The notes under the pieces were generated by a model. It saw only the letters and a list, made by a program, of their open reading frames with translations, was not told the origin of the DNA and ran no database searches. This document shows, in pieces, positions 36,155 to 45,170 of a DNA stretch of 64,000 nt. The translations under genes and the position numbers were made by a program. This DNA is from Bacillota bacterium (GTDB lineage: Bacteria; Bacillota; Clostridia; Lachnospirales; Lachnospiraceae), in NCBI GenBank assembly GCA_023393095.1, contig JAEWMT010000002.1, positions 27,473-91,472 on the forward strand, given 5' to 3'. Every line of letters begins with the position of its first letter. Position 1 is the first letter of the stretch.

Positions 36155-36857
36155 GGTTTCTTCCTCCACCAAATAGAATAAGTAGTCTTAACAGCTGTAA
36201 TATCGATGCTGCTGCTGCCGCAACATAGGTAAGTGCCGCCGCATCCAAGACCTTCTTAGACTGTCTTAGTTCATCCTGATATAAGATACCTGTTTCCCCC
36301 AATTTAGTAATTGCTCTTCTAGAAGCATTAAACTCCACCGGAAGGGTGACCACCTGAAATAAAACAGCCACAGTAAATAGAATAATTCCCAAATTAATCA
36401 GAAACCAGTTCTGTCCCATAAAAATACCAAGTATAATAATGGGCCAGGCAGCCATGGAACCCAGATTAGCTACCGGAACCAAAGCTCCGCGGATCTTCAG
36501 CGGAATATAAGAATTCTGATGTTGAATGGCATGTCCACATTCATGGGCTGCAACACCGATTGCTGCAATTGATGATTGATCGTATACGGGATCGGAAAGT
36601 CGAAGTGTCTTACTTCTAGGATCATAATGATCACTCAGATTTCCGGGGATTCTCTCAATACGCACATCATAAATTCCTGCTTCCTGCAGTAAACGCTCTG
36701 CAGCCTGTGCACCTGTGTATCCAGATATGCTTCTGATTTTTGAATATTTTGAAAAGGTTGTTCTTACTCTTGCAGAAGCTACCAAGCATAGAACAATACC
36801 AATGATTACTAAAATATAGGTTGGATCCAGATGATACCCATAATATCCATATCCCAT
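36147..36857 (-). CDS. yugP: YugP-family membrane zinc metallopeptidase
   Basis: A 236-residue protein with an N-terminal membrane helix, the metal-binding motif HECGH (in GVAAHECGHAIQH at about 105-117) and two or three C-terminal helices, ending GGGRNRD. It belongs to the Zn_peptidase_2 family; the substrate is unknown. In this cluster it sits between fmt and rsmB, which in Bacillus subtilis are adjacent. GAGGTG precedes the ATG. The 241 bp between it and fmt show nothing obvious. Confidence 0.92.
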   Translation of the reverse strand: MGYGYYGYHLDPTYILVIIGIVLCLVASARVRTTFSKYSKIRSISGYTGAQAAERLLQEAGIYDVRIERIPGNLSDHYDPRSKTLRLSDPVYDQSSIAAIGVAAHECGHAIQHQNSYIPLKIRGALVPVANLGSMAAWPIIILGIFMGQNWFLINLGIILFTVAVLFQVVTLPVEFNASRRAITKLGETGILYQDELRQSKKVLDAAALTYVAAAAASILQLLRLLILFGGGRNRD

Positions 36858-37098
36858 AGAAACACCTCTTTCTAATTATGCAATAGGTAATTATGAAACT
36901 ATATAGTCTTTGTAATTGTCTATAATTATACAAAACAACAAGTAAAACTTTTTATCTATTATCTTTTTATATTTTCTACATTTTATTACCTAGTAAATAT
37001 TAAAAACTCTTCTTTATTCTATTCATTCATTTTTATCAAGTAAGAATAATTGAAATAGAAACGTAATAGATATAAGAAACATCCTAATAACTTTGATA

Positions 37099-38103
37099 CT
37101 ATCCCAGCTTTGTACCGACAGGTATCGGATAACCTCTTAGAAATGCATCAGCTGTCATTCGTTTCTTACCTTCCAGCTGTAATTCCTTAATTACCAAGAT
37201 TCCTTCCCCTGTCATAACGGATATTGAATCATTATTCACTTGTATTACTTCACCAGGTACCGCAGTTTTATCGGTTCCTATGGTTTCTCTATCTATATCC
37301 TGTTTCGGATTATCAACTCCATGTTCTTTTATGGAAGTATCGGATTCTACTTCAGTCTTCCACAACTTAAGATTCTTATCATCAAGTCTTGTAAAAGCAC
37401 TCGGCCATGGGTTTAAGCCTCTGATCAGCCTTTCCAGCTTAACTGCCGGCTGGTTAAAATCAATCCTGCCCATTTGCTTATCAATTACTTTAACATAAGT
37501 AGCTTTCTCATGCTCCTGAGGAATTCTATTTGCTGTTCCATCCTCAATCTGTCGCATAGCCTCAATCAAGAGTTCTCCGCCAAGGTCTGCCAGTTTGTCA
37601 AACAAGCTTCCACCAGTTTCATCTTTGGCGATAGCAATCGCTTTTTGCATGATGATATCTCCGGTATCTAGGCCGACATCCATATGCATTATGGTAACTC
37701 CGGTTTCTTTCTCCCCATCGATAATAGAATATTGGATTGGGGCTGCACCGCGGTATTTTGGAAGAAGTGAGGCGTGAACATTAATACATCCATTTTGAGG
37801 AATATCAAGTAGTTTTTTTGGTAGTATCTGACCAAATGCTGCAACAAGGATAATCTCTGGCTTTTGGTTTTCTATTGTTTTTAAAAATTCCTCATCCTTT
37901 ACCTTCACAGGCTGGTAAATAGTAAGACCATGCTTTAATGCCAACTCCTTCACCTGAGAAAAACTTACCTCATGTCCTCTTCCTTTTTGTTTATCCGGTT
38001 GAGTTACTACTCCGATTATCTCATGACCTTCCTGAATGATTTTCTCTAAAACGGTTGCCGCAAAATCCGGTGTACCCATGAACAAAGCTCTCATCCGCAT
38101 CAT
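37099..38103 (-). CDS. fmt: Methionyl-tRNA formyltransferase
   Basis: A 334-residue enzyme that formylates initiator Met-tRNA. It has GTPDFAATVL near the start, the folate site NVHASLLPKYRGAAPIQ (catalytic Asn/His) and the GVTIMHMDVGLDTGDI motif. The C-terminal domain contains an extra charged stretch at about 243-275 (ESDTSIKEHGVDNPKQ...). AGGAAGGA precedes the first ATG; the fourth-codon ATG (38094, MRALFMGTP) fits family length better. It is 12 nt after def. Confidence 0.96.
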   Translation of the reverse strand: MMRMRALFMGTPDFAATVLEKIIQEGHEIIGVVTQPDKQKGRGHEVSFSQVKELALKHGLTIYQPVKVKDEEFLKTIENQKPEIILVAAFGQILPKKLLDIPQNGCINVHASLLPKYRGAAPIQYSIIDGEKETGVTIMHMDVGLDTGDIIMQKAIAIAKDETGGSLFDKLADLGGELLIEAMRQIEDGTANRIPQEHEKATYVKVIDKQMGRIDFNQPAVKLERLIRGLNPWPSAFTRLDDKNLKLWKTEVESDTSIKEHGVDNPKQDIDRETIGTDKTAVPGEVIQVNNDSISVMTGEGILVIKELQLEGKKRMTADAFLRGYPIPVGTKLG

Positions 38104-38115
38104 TCCTTCCTGTTT

Positions 38116-38601
38116 TTATTGTTCCTCATCTTCCGAAAATGTATTACGAAGATCGCCAATCTTTCTGTCGACATAAAGAACACCGTCAAGATGATCTATT
38201 TCATGGCAGAATGCTCTTGCAAGTAACCCTGTTCCATCTACCGTAAATTCTTCCATCTTTCTATTGAATGCTTTCACTTTCACATAATCCGGACGTGTAA
38301 CCGTACCAACTTTACCCGGAACACTAAGGCAAGCTTCATCACCGGTCTGTTCGCCGTCAGTTTCTATGATAACCGGATTTATTAATATAATTGGCTCATT
38401 TCCCTCTTCCGACACATCAATAACTACTAGGCGTTTCAGTATTCCTACCTGAGGGGCTGCAAGACCCACTCCATTCGCCTCATATAATGTATCTAGCATA
38501 TCCTCGATAAGTATATTTAATTTTTTATCCACCACAGTAATTTCCTTACTTACCTTGCCAAGTACATTATCTCCTATTTCTCTAATATTTCTGATTGCCA
38601 T
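38116..38601 (-). CDS. def: Peptide deformylase
   Basis: A 161-residue metalloprotease that removes the formyl group from nascent proteins. It has motif 1 GVGLAAPQVG, motif 2 EACLSVPG and motif 3 HEIDHLDG. Motif 2 usually reads EGCLS; here Ala replaces Gly next to the metal-binding Cys. The start at 38601 (MAIRNIR) follows AGAGAGG. It forms the def-fmt pair. Confidence 0.95.
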   Translation of the reverse strand: MAIRNIREIGDNVLGKVSKEITVVDKKLNILIEDMLDTLYEANGVGLAAPQVGILKRLVVIDVSEEGNEPIILINPVIIETDGEQTGDEACLSVPGKVGTVTRPDYVKVKAFNRKMEEFTVDGTGLLARAFCHEIDHLDGVLYVDRKIGDLRNTFSEDEEQ

Positions 38602-38668
38602 AATAATATTCCTCTCTTCCAATTAATCATTACCGTTTAGCTTTTGACTTAACCGTAACAAATGATGT

Positions 38669-38722
38669 ACAGAAATTATGCAGTACGCATACTTTCACGA
38701 ATGTATGTCTCAGGTTTTCTGT
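38669..38722. repeat. Two-stage hairpin upstream of def
   Basis: An outer stem ACAGAA/TTCTGT and an inner stem GCATAC/GTATGT, about 68-121 nt before the def start. The 38602-38999 gap holds this and the hairpin at 38928, and no gene. It may be part of the def leader. Confidence 0.4.
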
Positions 38723-38927
38723 ATTTTTGCTTCACTTCAATCACACAAAACACCTCGCGTCATCTTAGACTGTACTATAACAATTAGACACTTTATCATA
38801 GCATAAAGGCCTTCCGTTTTTCAACAAAATATCTTAAAAGTATCTTAAGAATCCACAAACAAAGCATAAATTCTTCCTTTGCTGGTAAGTTTATCTCCAA
38901 TATTTTTCATATTTTCTATTATTTTGG

Positions 38928-38962
38928 TTTTGGCATCATAATTCTAATGAATGATACCAAAA
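38928..38962 (-). terminator. Possible terminator after priA
   Basis: TTTTGGCATCAT pairs with ATGATACCAAAA (11 of 12) around an 11 nt loop, about 38 nt after the priA stop. The T-tract is weak. Confidence 0.45.
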
Positions 38963-38999
38963 TCATGTTTTTAATTTAAAATTCAAGCATACAGATAAA

Positions 39000-41246
39000 C
39001 TAATAACTGTTCATCGGATCAAAATCAAATTGTAAATTACATCCAGAAAAATACTCCGAATATTTATAATATCCCTCCAGATAATTCTTCAATCCAATCA
39101 AAATAGTATATTCATTGTGTTTCACATAAATTACCCTGCGAAAAATATCATTTGCTTTGGATATTACCGCAGGAGCCGGTCCGATCACCTCTGCCTCTAT
39201 ATTCTCTTGCTGTAGAAAATGACCGACTGCTTCTCCCAGATGAAGGGCTGAGCTGTCGGCTTCTGTCTCTTTTTTAGAAGTAATTAAAATCAATAGAATA
39301 TGTGAGACAGGGGGATAATGCATCAGCTTGCGATACATAAATTCCTGTTCAAAGAAGGCTTCATAATTTCCCTGTGCAGCTGTAATAATACTGTAATGCT
39401 CCGGGTGATAGGTCTGGATTACAACTTCACCGGGAAGTGTATCTCTTCCGGCTCTTCCTGCCGCCTGGCAAAGAAGCTGAAAGGTTCTTTCACTTGCTCT
39501 AAAATCCCCTGTATATAAGGATAGATCTGCTGCTATAATACCAACCAACGTAACCTTAGGAAAATCATGCCCTTTTACAATCATCTGAGTTCCAACCAGA
39601 ATATCTGCCTGATGCTTCGAAAATGCAGCAAGTATCTTCGCATGACCTTCTTTATTTTTCGTCGTATCCGTATCCATACGAAGAACCCTTGCTCCGGGAA
39701 ATTCCTTCTTAACAAGCTCTTCCACTTTCTGTGTTCCCGTACCAAAGGCCGCTATATATTTTGATCCACATTCCGGACAGATGGATGGCTGTTCTTGTTC
39801 ATAACCGCAATAATGACAGACTAATGTGCCATTGTTATGGGAAGTTAGCGATACATCACAATGCAGGCATTTTAATACATAACCACAGCTCCTACAGGAT
39901 ACAAAGCCTGCATAGCCTCTACGGTTAAGAAAAAGCATGATCTGTTCCTTTTTCTTTAATCTATCTGTAATTAATTCCTTCAGTTTACCGCTAAAAATTG
40001 ATTTATTTCTGTTTTTTAATTCTTCCCTAAGATCAACAATCCATACGCTTGGCAGTTCTGCCTCCTTGGCTCTTCTTGTCAGAGAGTAAAGTTTGATATC
40101 CCCACGCTTTGCTCGTTCAAAGGTTTCTAAGGAAGGCGTAGCCGATCCGAGAATCAGTGATGAATCCGTTAGTTCTGCACGTTTTTCTGCAACCAATACC
40201 GCATGATATCTCGGTGAAGTTTCACTCTTATAGCTGCCCTCATGTTCCTCATCTATAATAATCAGCCCCAGATTCTGAAAGGGTGTAAATAAAGCAGATC
40301 TGGGTCCAATGATGATATCTATCTCACCATTTTTCGCACGTAGACTTTGATCGTAGCGCTCACCTTGAGACATTTTCGAATTCATAATCGAAATACGATC
40401 CCCAAACCTTTTATAAAAGCGCAAAACCGTTTGATATGTTAGTGCAATCTCTGGAATCAGTAGGATTACCTGCTTTCCACTGTCAATGACCGAAGAAATG
40501 ATTTCCATATAAACCTCGGTCTTTCCGCTCCCGGTTATTCCATGTATTAGATAAGTACCCCGAATTCCTTCCTCGTATTCTTTTATAAAATTATCCGAAA
40601 TAAATTGCTGTTCTTCATTCAACTTTACTTTTTCGTGCTGTTTTTCACCGTAATTAATTGGGTTACGGTAAAGCTGCTCTGAAATAATTTTCATTATACC
40701 CTGCTTTTCCATTCCCTGCAGGGTGGATCGAGGAATTTTCAACTTCCCGACCGCAATTTCATAATCAATAATCTTATTCTTCATCAGCACTTCTAAAAGA
40801 CGAAGCTTTGCTTTGTTATTCTTTCTTTGATATTCATAAAATAATTGATTTGCCTGTTCCGGTTCTATGATTAACTGGATGCTTCTTTGTTCCTTGATTT
40901 TCACTGCTTTTTTTACAGGAATCACTGTTTTAAGCGAATCATTCATGGTGCCACCAAAGGTTTCCTTGATCCAATATGCAAGGTAAATTAGATGACTCTC
41001 TATCACCTGGGCACCTTTTACAACCTCTGTAATTGGTTTAATCAATTCCCTTTCAATCTTAGGCTCTGTATTGATACCTACGATATATCCATTAATCCTA
41101 CGGTTGCCTTTCCCGAAAGGTACTACAACCAGTGCTCCAATCACAGCCGTTTCTACCAATTCTTCAGGAATAGCATATTGATATGTCTTGTCCAGATTTT
41201 CATGGGAGATATCAATAATGATATCAGCATAAGTTTGATAAGACAT
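39000..41246 (-). CDS. priA: Primosomal protein N' (replication restart helicase PriA)
   Basis: A 748-residue superfamily 2 helicase: an N-terminal DNA-binding domain (3'BD, about 1-105), a winged helix, Walker A GITGSGKTEVY, the Walker B box DEEH, a cluster of eight zinc-binding Cys (CRSCGYVLKCLHC ... CHYCG ... CPECG), and helicase motifs VGTQMIVKGHDF and QAAGRAGR. PriA reloads the replisome at collapsed forks. AGGAGG is 5 nt before the ATG. It follows murE with a 281 bp palindrome between. Confidence 0.97.
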   Translation of the reverse strand: MSYQTYADIIIDISHENLDKTYQYAIPEELVETAVIGALVVVPFGKGNRRINGYIVGINTEPKIERELIKPITEVVKGAQVIESHLIYLAYWIKETFGGTMNDSLKTVIPVKKAVKIKEQRSIQLIIEPEQANQLFYEYQRKNNKAKLRLLEVLMKNKIIDYEIAVGKLKIPRSTLQGMEKQGIMKIISEQLYRNPINYGEKQHEKVKLNEEQQFISDNFIKEYEEGIRGTYLIHGITGSGKTEVYMEIISSVIDSGKQVILLIPEIALTYQTVLRFYKRFGDRISIMNSKMSQGERYDQSLRAKNGEIDIIIGPRSALFTPFQNLGLIIIDEEHEGSYKSETSPRYHAVLVAEKRAELTDSSLILGSATPSLETFERAKRGDIKLYSLTRRAKEAELPSVWIVDLREELKNRNKSIFSGKLKELITDRLKKKEQIMLFLNRRGYAGFVSCRSCGYVLKCLHCDVSLTSHNNGTLVCHYCGYEQEQPSICPECGSKYIAAFGTGTQKVEELVKKEFPGARVLRMDTDTTKNKEGHAKILAAFSKHQADILVGTQMIVKGHDFPKVTLVGIIAADLSLYTGDFRASERTFQLLCQAAGRAGRDTLPGEVVIQTYHPEHYSIITAAQGNYEAFFEQEFMYRKLMHYPPVSHILLILITSKKETEADSSALHLGEAVGHFLQQENIEAEVIGPAPAVISKANDIFRRVIYVKHNEYTILIGLKNYLEGYYKYSEYFSGCNLQFDFDPMNSY

Positions 41247-41275
41247 GATAGCCTCCTTTCGAAAATTACTAACAG

Positions 41276-41556
41276 GGTTTGGGTGTCATAAGGCTGATTT
41301 AGGTAATGAAGGTGCTGTCGCATTTTAAGCATATATGATATAAGGGACACCGCATAATCTCCACACATAGGTTGGAAGACATATATTCGATTTTGTATGC
41401 CATATCCGTACATAAATCTTCGTATATAACATACAAAATCGATAACATGCCTTCCAAACAGTGCATTAAGGGGATTATGCGGAGTACCTTATATCACTGA
41501 AGGTTATTTTGCGACAGCCTCTGTTTTACCTTATAGATGACTTACGACACCAAACC
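41276..41556. repeat. 281 bp palindromic element (family A) in the murE-priA gap
   Basis: The left end GGTTTGGGTGTCATAAGG and the right end GACACCAAACC bound a hairpin with arms over 100 nt. The paired blocks are GCTGTCGCA/TGCGACAGC, GATATAAGG/CCTTATATC, CGCATAATC/GATTATGCG, GGAAG/CTTCC and CGATTTTGTATG/CATACAAAATCG. The right end shares AGTCATCTATAA (reverse strand) with the element at 28009, and the left end shares CTGATTTA with that at 1847. No clear flanking duplication. Confidence 0.85.
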
Positions 41557-41567
41557 TCTAATGCCGT

Positions 41568-43025
41568 TTATCTTCCAGCTAGTATGTCAGCAATTAATTC
41601 CCGTTCATCCATATGGTGCTTAACACCCTTTATTTCCTGATAATCTTCATGACCTTTTCCGGCGAGAACTATGACATCGCCTTCCTTGGCATTCTCAATG
41701 CAGTAACGGATTGCTTCCTTACGGTCGTCAATCTCTACGTATTTGCCAGGTCCTTTTTTCACACCTACGATGATATCATTGATAATATTCTTCGGTTCCT
41801 CATTTCTTGGATTATCGGAAGTTACAACAGTAAGATCTGCAAGGTTTGAGGATACCTCACCCATCTCAAATCTTCTATCTATTGATCGGTTACCCCCGCA
41901 GCCAAACAGGCATACCAGGCGTTTTGGATTGTATTCTTTTAAAGTGGTCAGTAGGCTTCGAAGACTCATTGCGTTGTGTGCATAATCAATCATTAATGTA
42001 AATCTATCCGATACCGGAACCAGTTCTACACGTCCTTTTACATTGACCTTATTCAGTGCCTGTATTATTTCCTCTGTACTGACACCAAAATGCCTGCAAA
42101 GTGCAATTGCACAAAGAGAATTATATACATTAAATTTACCCGGAACATTCATATCAACATCAAAGTTCATCAGTCCGTCTATATGATAGGATATCCCAAT
42201 ATATCCGGGACGGTTCACTAATTTGATATCGGTTGCCCTGATATCAGCCTGTTCACTAAATCCAAAGGTCTCTATGCTACAGGTATGTCCCTGCAAAATT
42301 TCTTCGGCATGGGAATCATCTGTATTAATTAACCCTATCTTACACTGTCGAAAGAGCTTACTCTTACAACGAAGGTAATCCTCAAAATCCTTATGCTCCG
42401 CTCCTCCGATATGATCGGGTTCAAGGTTGGTAAAGATACCATAATCAAAGGTAAAGCCCGCTAGGCGGTTTAGCATCAACCCTTGAGAAGAAGCTTCCAT
42501 GATAACATATTCACAGCCGGCCTCCACCATCTCGGCAAAATATTTTTGTATGATATAAGATTCCGGTGTTGTATTATTGGAGGGAATCACCTTATCTCCG
42601 ATAATCGATTCAATCGTTCCGATTAACCCCACCTTCTTACCTGTATTCTCCAGGATTGATTTAATCATATAGGTAGTAGTCGTTTTCCCTTTGGTTCCGG
42701 TAACACCAACTGTAATCAGCTTTCTTGCCGGATGTCCAAAATAAGCGGCTGACATACATGCTAATGCCAATCGGGTATCGTCTGTGTGAATTACCGTTAC
42801 GCCTTCCGGGAAATCACCATCCTTTTGTACTATGATTACTCCGGCGCCTTTTTCTACAACTTCCTTGATATAGTTGTGTCCATCTGTCACCGCCCCTACG
42901 ATACAGACAAAGACAGAATCCTTTACTACCTTTCTTGAATCATATACCAATTCTGTGACCGGAATATGTATCTCCCCTTGTAAACATGTATATTCAAATT
43001 GCTCTAATAACTGATCTAAATACAT
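41568..43025 (-). CDS. murE: UDP-MurNAc-L-Ala-D-Glu--2,6-diaminopimelate ligase MurE
   Basis: A 485-residue Mur ligase with a short N-terminal domain, the P-loop GVTGTKGKTTTTYM, FTNLEPDHIGGAEH and the C-terminal motif SDNPRNEEP. The DNPR form is typical of enzymes adding meso-diaminopimelate (Lys-adding enzymes have DNPA), so the wall is predicted to contain mDAP. AGGAGG is 8 nt before the ATG. It lies outside the dcw cluster next to priA. Confidence 0.96.
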   Translation of the reverse strand: MYLDQLLEQFEYTCLQGEIHIPVTELVYDSRKVVKDSVFVCIVGAVTDGHNYIKEVVEKGAGVIIVQKDGDFPEGVTVIHTDDTRLALACMSAAYFGHPARKLITVGVTGTKGKTTTTYMIKSILENTGKKVGLIGTIESIIGDKVIPSNNTTPESYIIQKYFAEMVEAGCEYVIMEASSQGLMLNRLAGFTFDYGIFTNLEPDHIGGAEHKDFEDYLRCKSKLFRQCKIGLINTDDSHAEEILQGHTCSIETFGFSEQADIRATDIKLVNRPGYIGISYHIDGLMNFDVDMNVPGKFNVYNSLCAIALCRHFGVSTEEIIQALNKVNVKGRVELVPVSDRFTLMIDYAHNAMSLRSLLTTLKEYNPKRLVCLFGCGGNRSIDRRFEMGEVSSNLADLTVVTSDNPRNEEPKNIINDIIVGVKKGPGKYVEIDDRKEAIRYCIENAKEGDVIVLAGKGHEDYQEIKGVKHHMDERELIADILAGR

Positions 43026-43169
43026 AGGTTATCCTCCTTAATTACATTTCTTTATTAGTTCAAAGCCTGATGAAAGATAAATCGTTCTCGATTCACTGTT
43101 CTTATTATCAAAACATGATTCACTCCTATTAAGCACATATATAATTATAGGCGAATAATCCTATTTGTA

Positions 43170-43212
43170 AAGAAAAAGATAGGACATCGAAACCTTTGTC
43201 TCATATCCTATC
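43170..43212 (-). terminator. Terminator of the phzF-like gene
   Basis: The stem GATAGGA/TCCTATC with inner AAAGG/CC pairing is followed by TTTTT CTTT on the minus strand, about 30 nt after the stop. Confidence 0.8.
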
Positions 43213-43240
43213 CCTTTATGTATACACGATATATTTTTAA

Positions 43241-44017
43241 TTATAATATGATTTCTCCGATCATATGTGTTACCGCTTTACCGCTGATTTCAACTCTATC
43301 TCCAATATCCTTACAATAAAGAGTTCCACCTCTTTTCGATAGCTGTTTTGCAGTCATTTTTATTTTATCCAATCTTTCACTCCAAAAAGGAATTAACGTT
43401 GTATGTGAGGAGCCGGTGACCGGGTCTTCCAAAATACCCGCATTCGGAGCAAAGAATCTAGATACGAAATCACAGTCCCTACCCTTGGTAGTAACAATAA
43501 ACCCAAAGACATTCGTTATCTGCTTAAGCAGAGTAAAATTCGGGTTAAGCTCCCTTAGCGTATCTTCATCCTTTAATACAACCAGCAAATCCCTTGCAAT
43601 AAATGTCTCTAGCACCTTGGTACCTAAAGCCTTTTCCAAAATATCCGGCAATGCGCATGGTACAGGCTTTCTTGAGGGAAAATTCATCGTATAATAATCC
43701 TCCTCCCTAGTTACTGTAAGTACACCGCTCATGGTATGAAAGGCAATTTTCTTCAAATCTTTATCAAAATAATTCATTAATACATATGCGCTTCCCAGGG
43801 TTGCGTGACCACACAGGTCAATTTCCACCTCCGGAGTAAACCAGCGCAGATCATAATGATCATTCTTTTTCACAAGAAAAGCAGTCTCAGCTAGATTATT
43901 CTCAAAGGCAATTTTTTGCATGATTTCATCGGATGTCCATTCCTCCATGATACATACACCTGCCGGATTACCGTGAAAATGTTCCTCTGTAAATGCATCA
44001 ATTGCATAGTATTTCAT
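43241..44017 (-). CDS. PhzF-family isomerase-like protein
   Basis: A 258-residue protein of the PhzF/YddE fold (two diaminopimelate-epimerase-like halves). It begins YYAIDAFTEEHFHGNPAGVCI, with the NLAETAFL (catalytic Glu region) and LCGHATLGSA motifs, and DPVTGSSHTTLIPFW in the second half. PhzF isomerises a phenazine precursor; most family members, as here outside a phenazine operon, have unknown substrates. AGGAGG precedes the ATG. It has its own terminator and a hairpin-rich leader. Confidence 0.9.
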   Translation of the reverse strand: MKYYAIDAFTEEHFHGNPAGVCIMEEWTSDEIMQKIAFENNLAETAFLVKKNDHYDLRWFTPEVEIDLCGHATLGSAYVLMNYFDKDLKKIAFHTMSGVLTVTREEDYYTMNFPSRKPVPCALPDILEKALGTKVLETFIARDLLVVLKDEDTLRELNPNFTLLKQITNVFGFIVTTKGRDCDFVSRFFAPNAGILEDPVTGSSHTTLIPFWSERLDKIKMTAKQLSKRGGTLYCKDIGDRVEISGKAVTHMIGEIIL

Positions 44018-44150
44018 ATTTAACCTCCTTTATGATGCTTGGTACCATCACAAAATGTGATGAAAGAAGCTACTCGCGGGTTCTTTCCAAGTGAAATCAA
44101 TATTTCTTTCACTCTTCCAATTTTCTTATAATTAAGCAGATCAATTTTTA
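44018..44150 (-). promoter_or_regulatory. Hairpin-rich leader of the phzF-like gene
   Basis: Two short hairpins are visible: CATCACA/TGTGATG (44046-44062) and GTGAAA/TTTCAC (44091-44112). The remaining 44150-44260 is AT-rich with nothing clear. It did not match a riboswitch class I know. Confidence 0.3.
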
Positions 44151-44260
44151 AAAATTTTTGAAATTATAACATAATTAAAAAATAAAAACAACACGAAATC
44201 AGACAATTCACATGATTAGCAAAAAGGTTAAATGAATATTTCAAAACAGTATAATAATAA

Positions 44261-44295
44261 AAATCATTACCTCTCTTCTGTACAGAAGAGATAGG
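44261..44295 (-). terminator. Probable terminator of the DUF434 gene
   Basis: A perfect palindrome CTCTTCTGTACAGAAGAG (44273-44290), then a T-rich stretch on the minus strand, about 28 nt after the stop. Confidence 0.6.
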
Positions 44296-44317
44296 TAAAA
44301 TATTAAACTATTCTTAA

Positions 44318-45037
44318 TTAGTTGTTTTGAAATCTGCAAAGATCAACACATTCTATTTCTTGAAATTTTTCCTTAATAATTTCTGCCACAAGGTTATACC
44401 AGCTTTGACATTGATTCAAAATAATTGCATCTCCAGTTATGACATTGTCCAGCTTCTCCAGAATAACATCTGCATTGTTGACTAGTTCCACATCTACCCG
44501 ATAAGGATATGTCTTTAGCAGCTCTTGAATTCTTTGCTTCAGCCTTCCCGTATTGGAAACTGGAGAGTCCAGGTAGAACACAGCTTCCTCTAAATTAAGT
44601 TCAGATAGTTTCTCACCAATCAGTGTGATTGCCTCGTCCGTCTCTTCAATCAGACGGTAAGTTCCCCTTAATCCTGCGAGATCACGTATTGTACTGTCCA
44701 TACAACGTATCAACGTTCCCTCCGATAAAGCAACCTCCAGAGTTATGATTATATTCAGACCATCTATAAAAACCTTCCTTCCGAGAGTAGCTCTCGATAA
44801 TTGTTTATTAAGTCTTAGTGCCAGAATGTTATTTTCAGCCGTAGCTCGGACAACTGCCATTCTCTGCCGTTCCGAAAGCATATAATGGTTTCCCACAAAG
44901 GTTGAAGCATTTTTTATCGGGTAACCCTGTTCCCAAAGATACAGAATATCATTCTGTGCCTTTCTTAAAAGAACCAGACCTTCCTTATTAAATTCTTTTT
45001 CATCGGAAGGAACAAATCCACGCCTGCTGTCCGACAT
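44318..45037 (-). CDS. DUF434 protein
   Basis: A 239-residue protein of the DUF434 family. The N-terminal block is RRGFVPSDEKEFNKEG...LWEQGYPIKNASTFVGNHYMLSERQR; the second half (FIDGLNIIITLEVALSEG ... FYLDSPVSNTGRLKQ ... VELVNNADVILEKLDNVITGDAIILNQCQSWYNL) has acidic positions resembling a PIN/NYN-type nuclease fold, which is an inference. The family occurs in archaea and Clostridia and has no known function. The start at 45037 follows GGAGG by 5 nt. Confidence 0.85.
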   Translation of the reverse strand: MSDSRRGFVPSDEKEFNKEGLVLLRKAQNDILYLWEQGYPIKNASTFVGNHYMLSERQRMAVVRATAENNILALRLNKQLSRATLGRKVFIDGLNIIITLEVALSEGTLIRCMDSTIRDLAGLRGTYRLIEETDEAITLIGEKLSELNLEEAVFYLDSPVSNTGRLKQRIQELLKTYPYRVDVELVNNADVILEKLDNVITGDAIILNQCQSWYNLVAEIIKEKFQEIECVDLCRFQNN

Positions 45038-45170
45038 CTTAACCTCCATATGTGGTGATTTCACCATCAGTATACTGATATACTTCCATCTATAATTATA
45101 AATGTTCCCAAATTAGTAAATAATATATAAGTAATGTTTATCACCACTTTGCTTAACTATAAAAGAAGAA

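Noticed and set aside
44046..44112. Leader of the phzF-like gene as a copy of the 29749 palindrome
   Set aside because: Only short words (CGAGTAG and nearby CTTCT) are shared; the terminal repeats of the 29749 element are absent.
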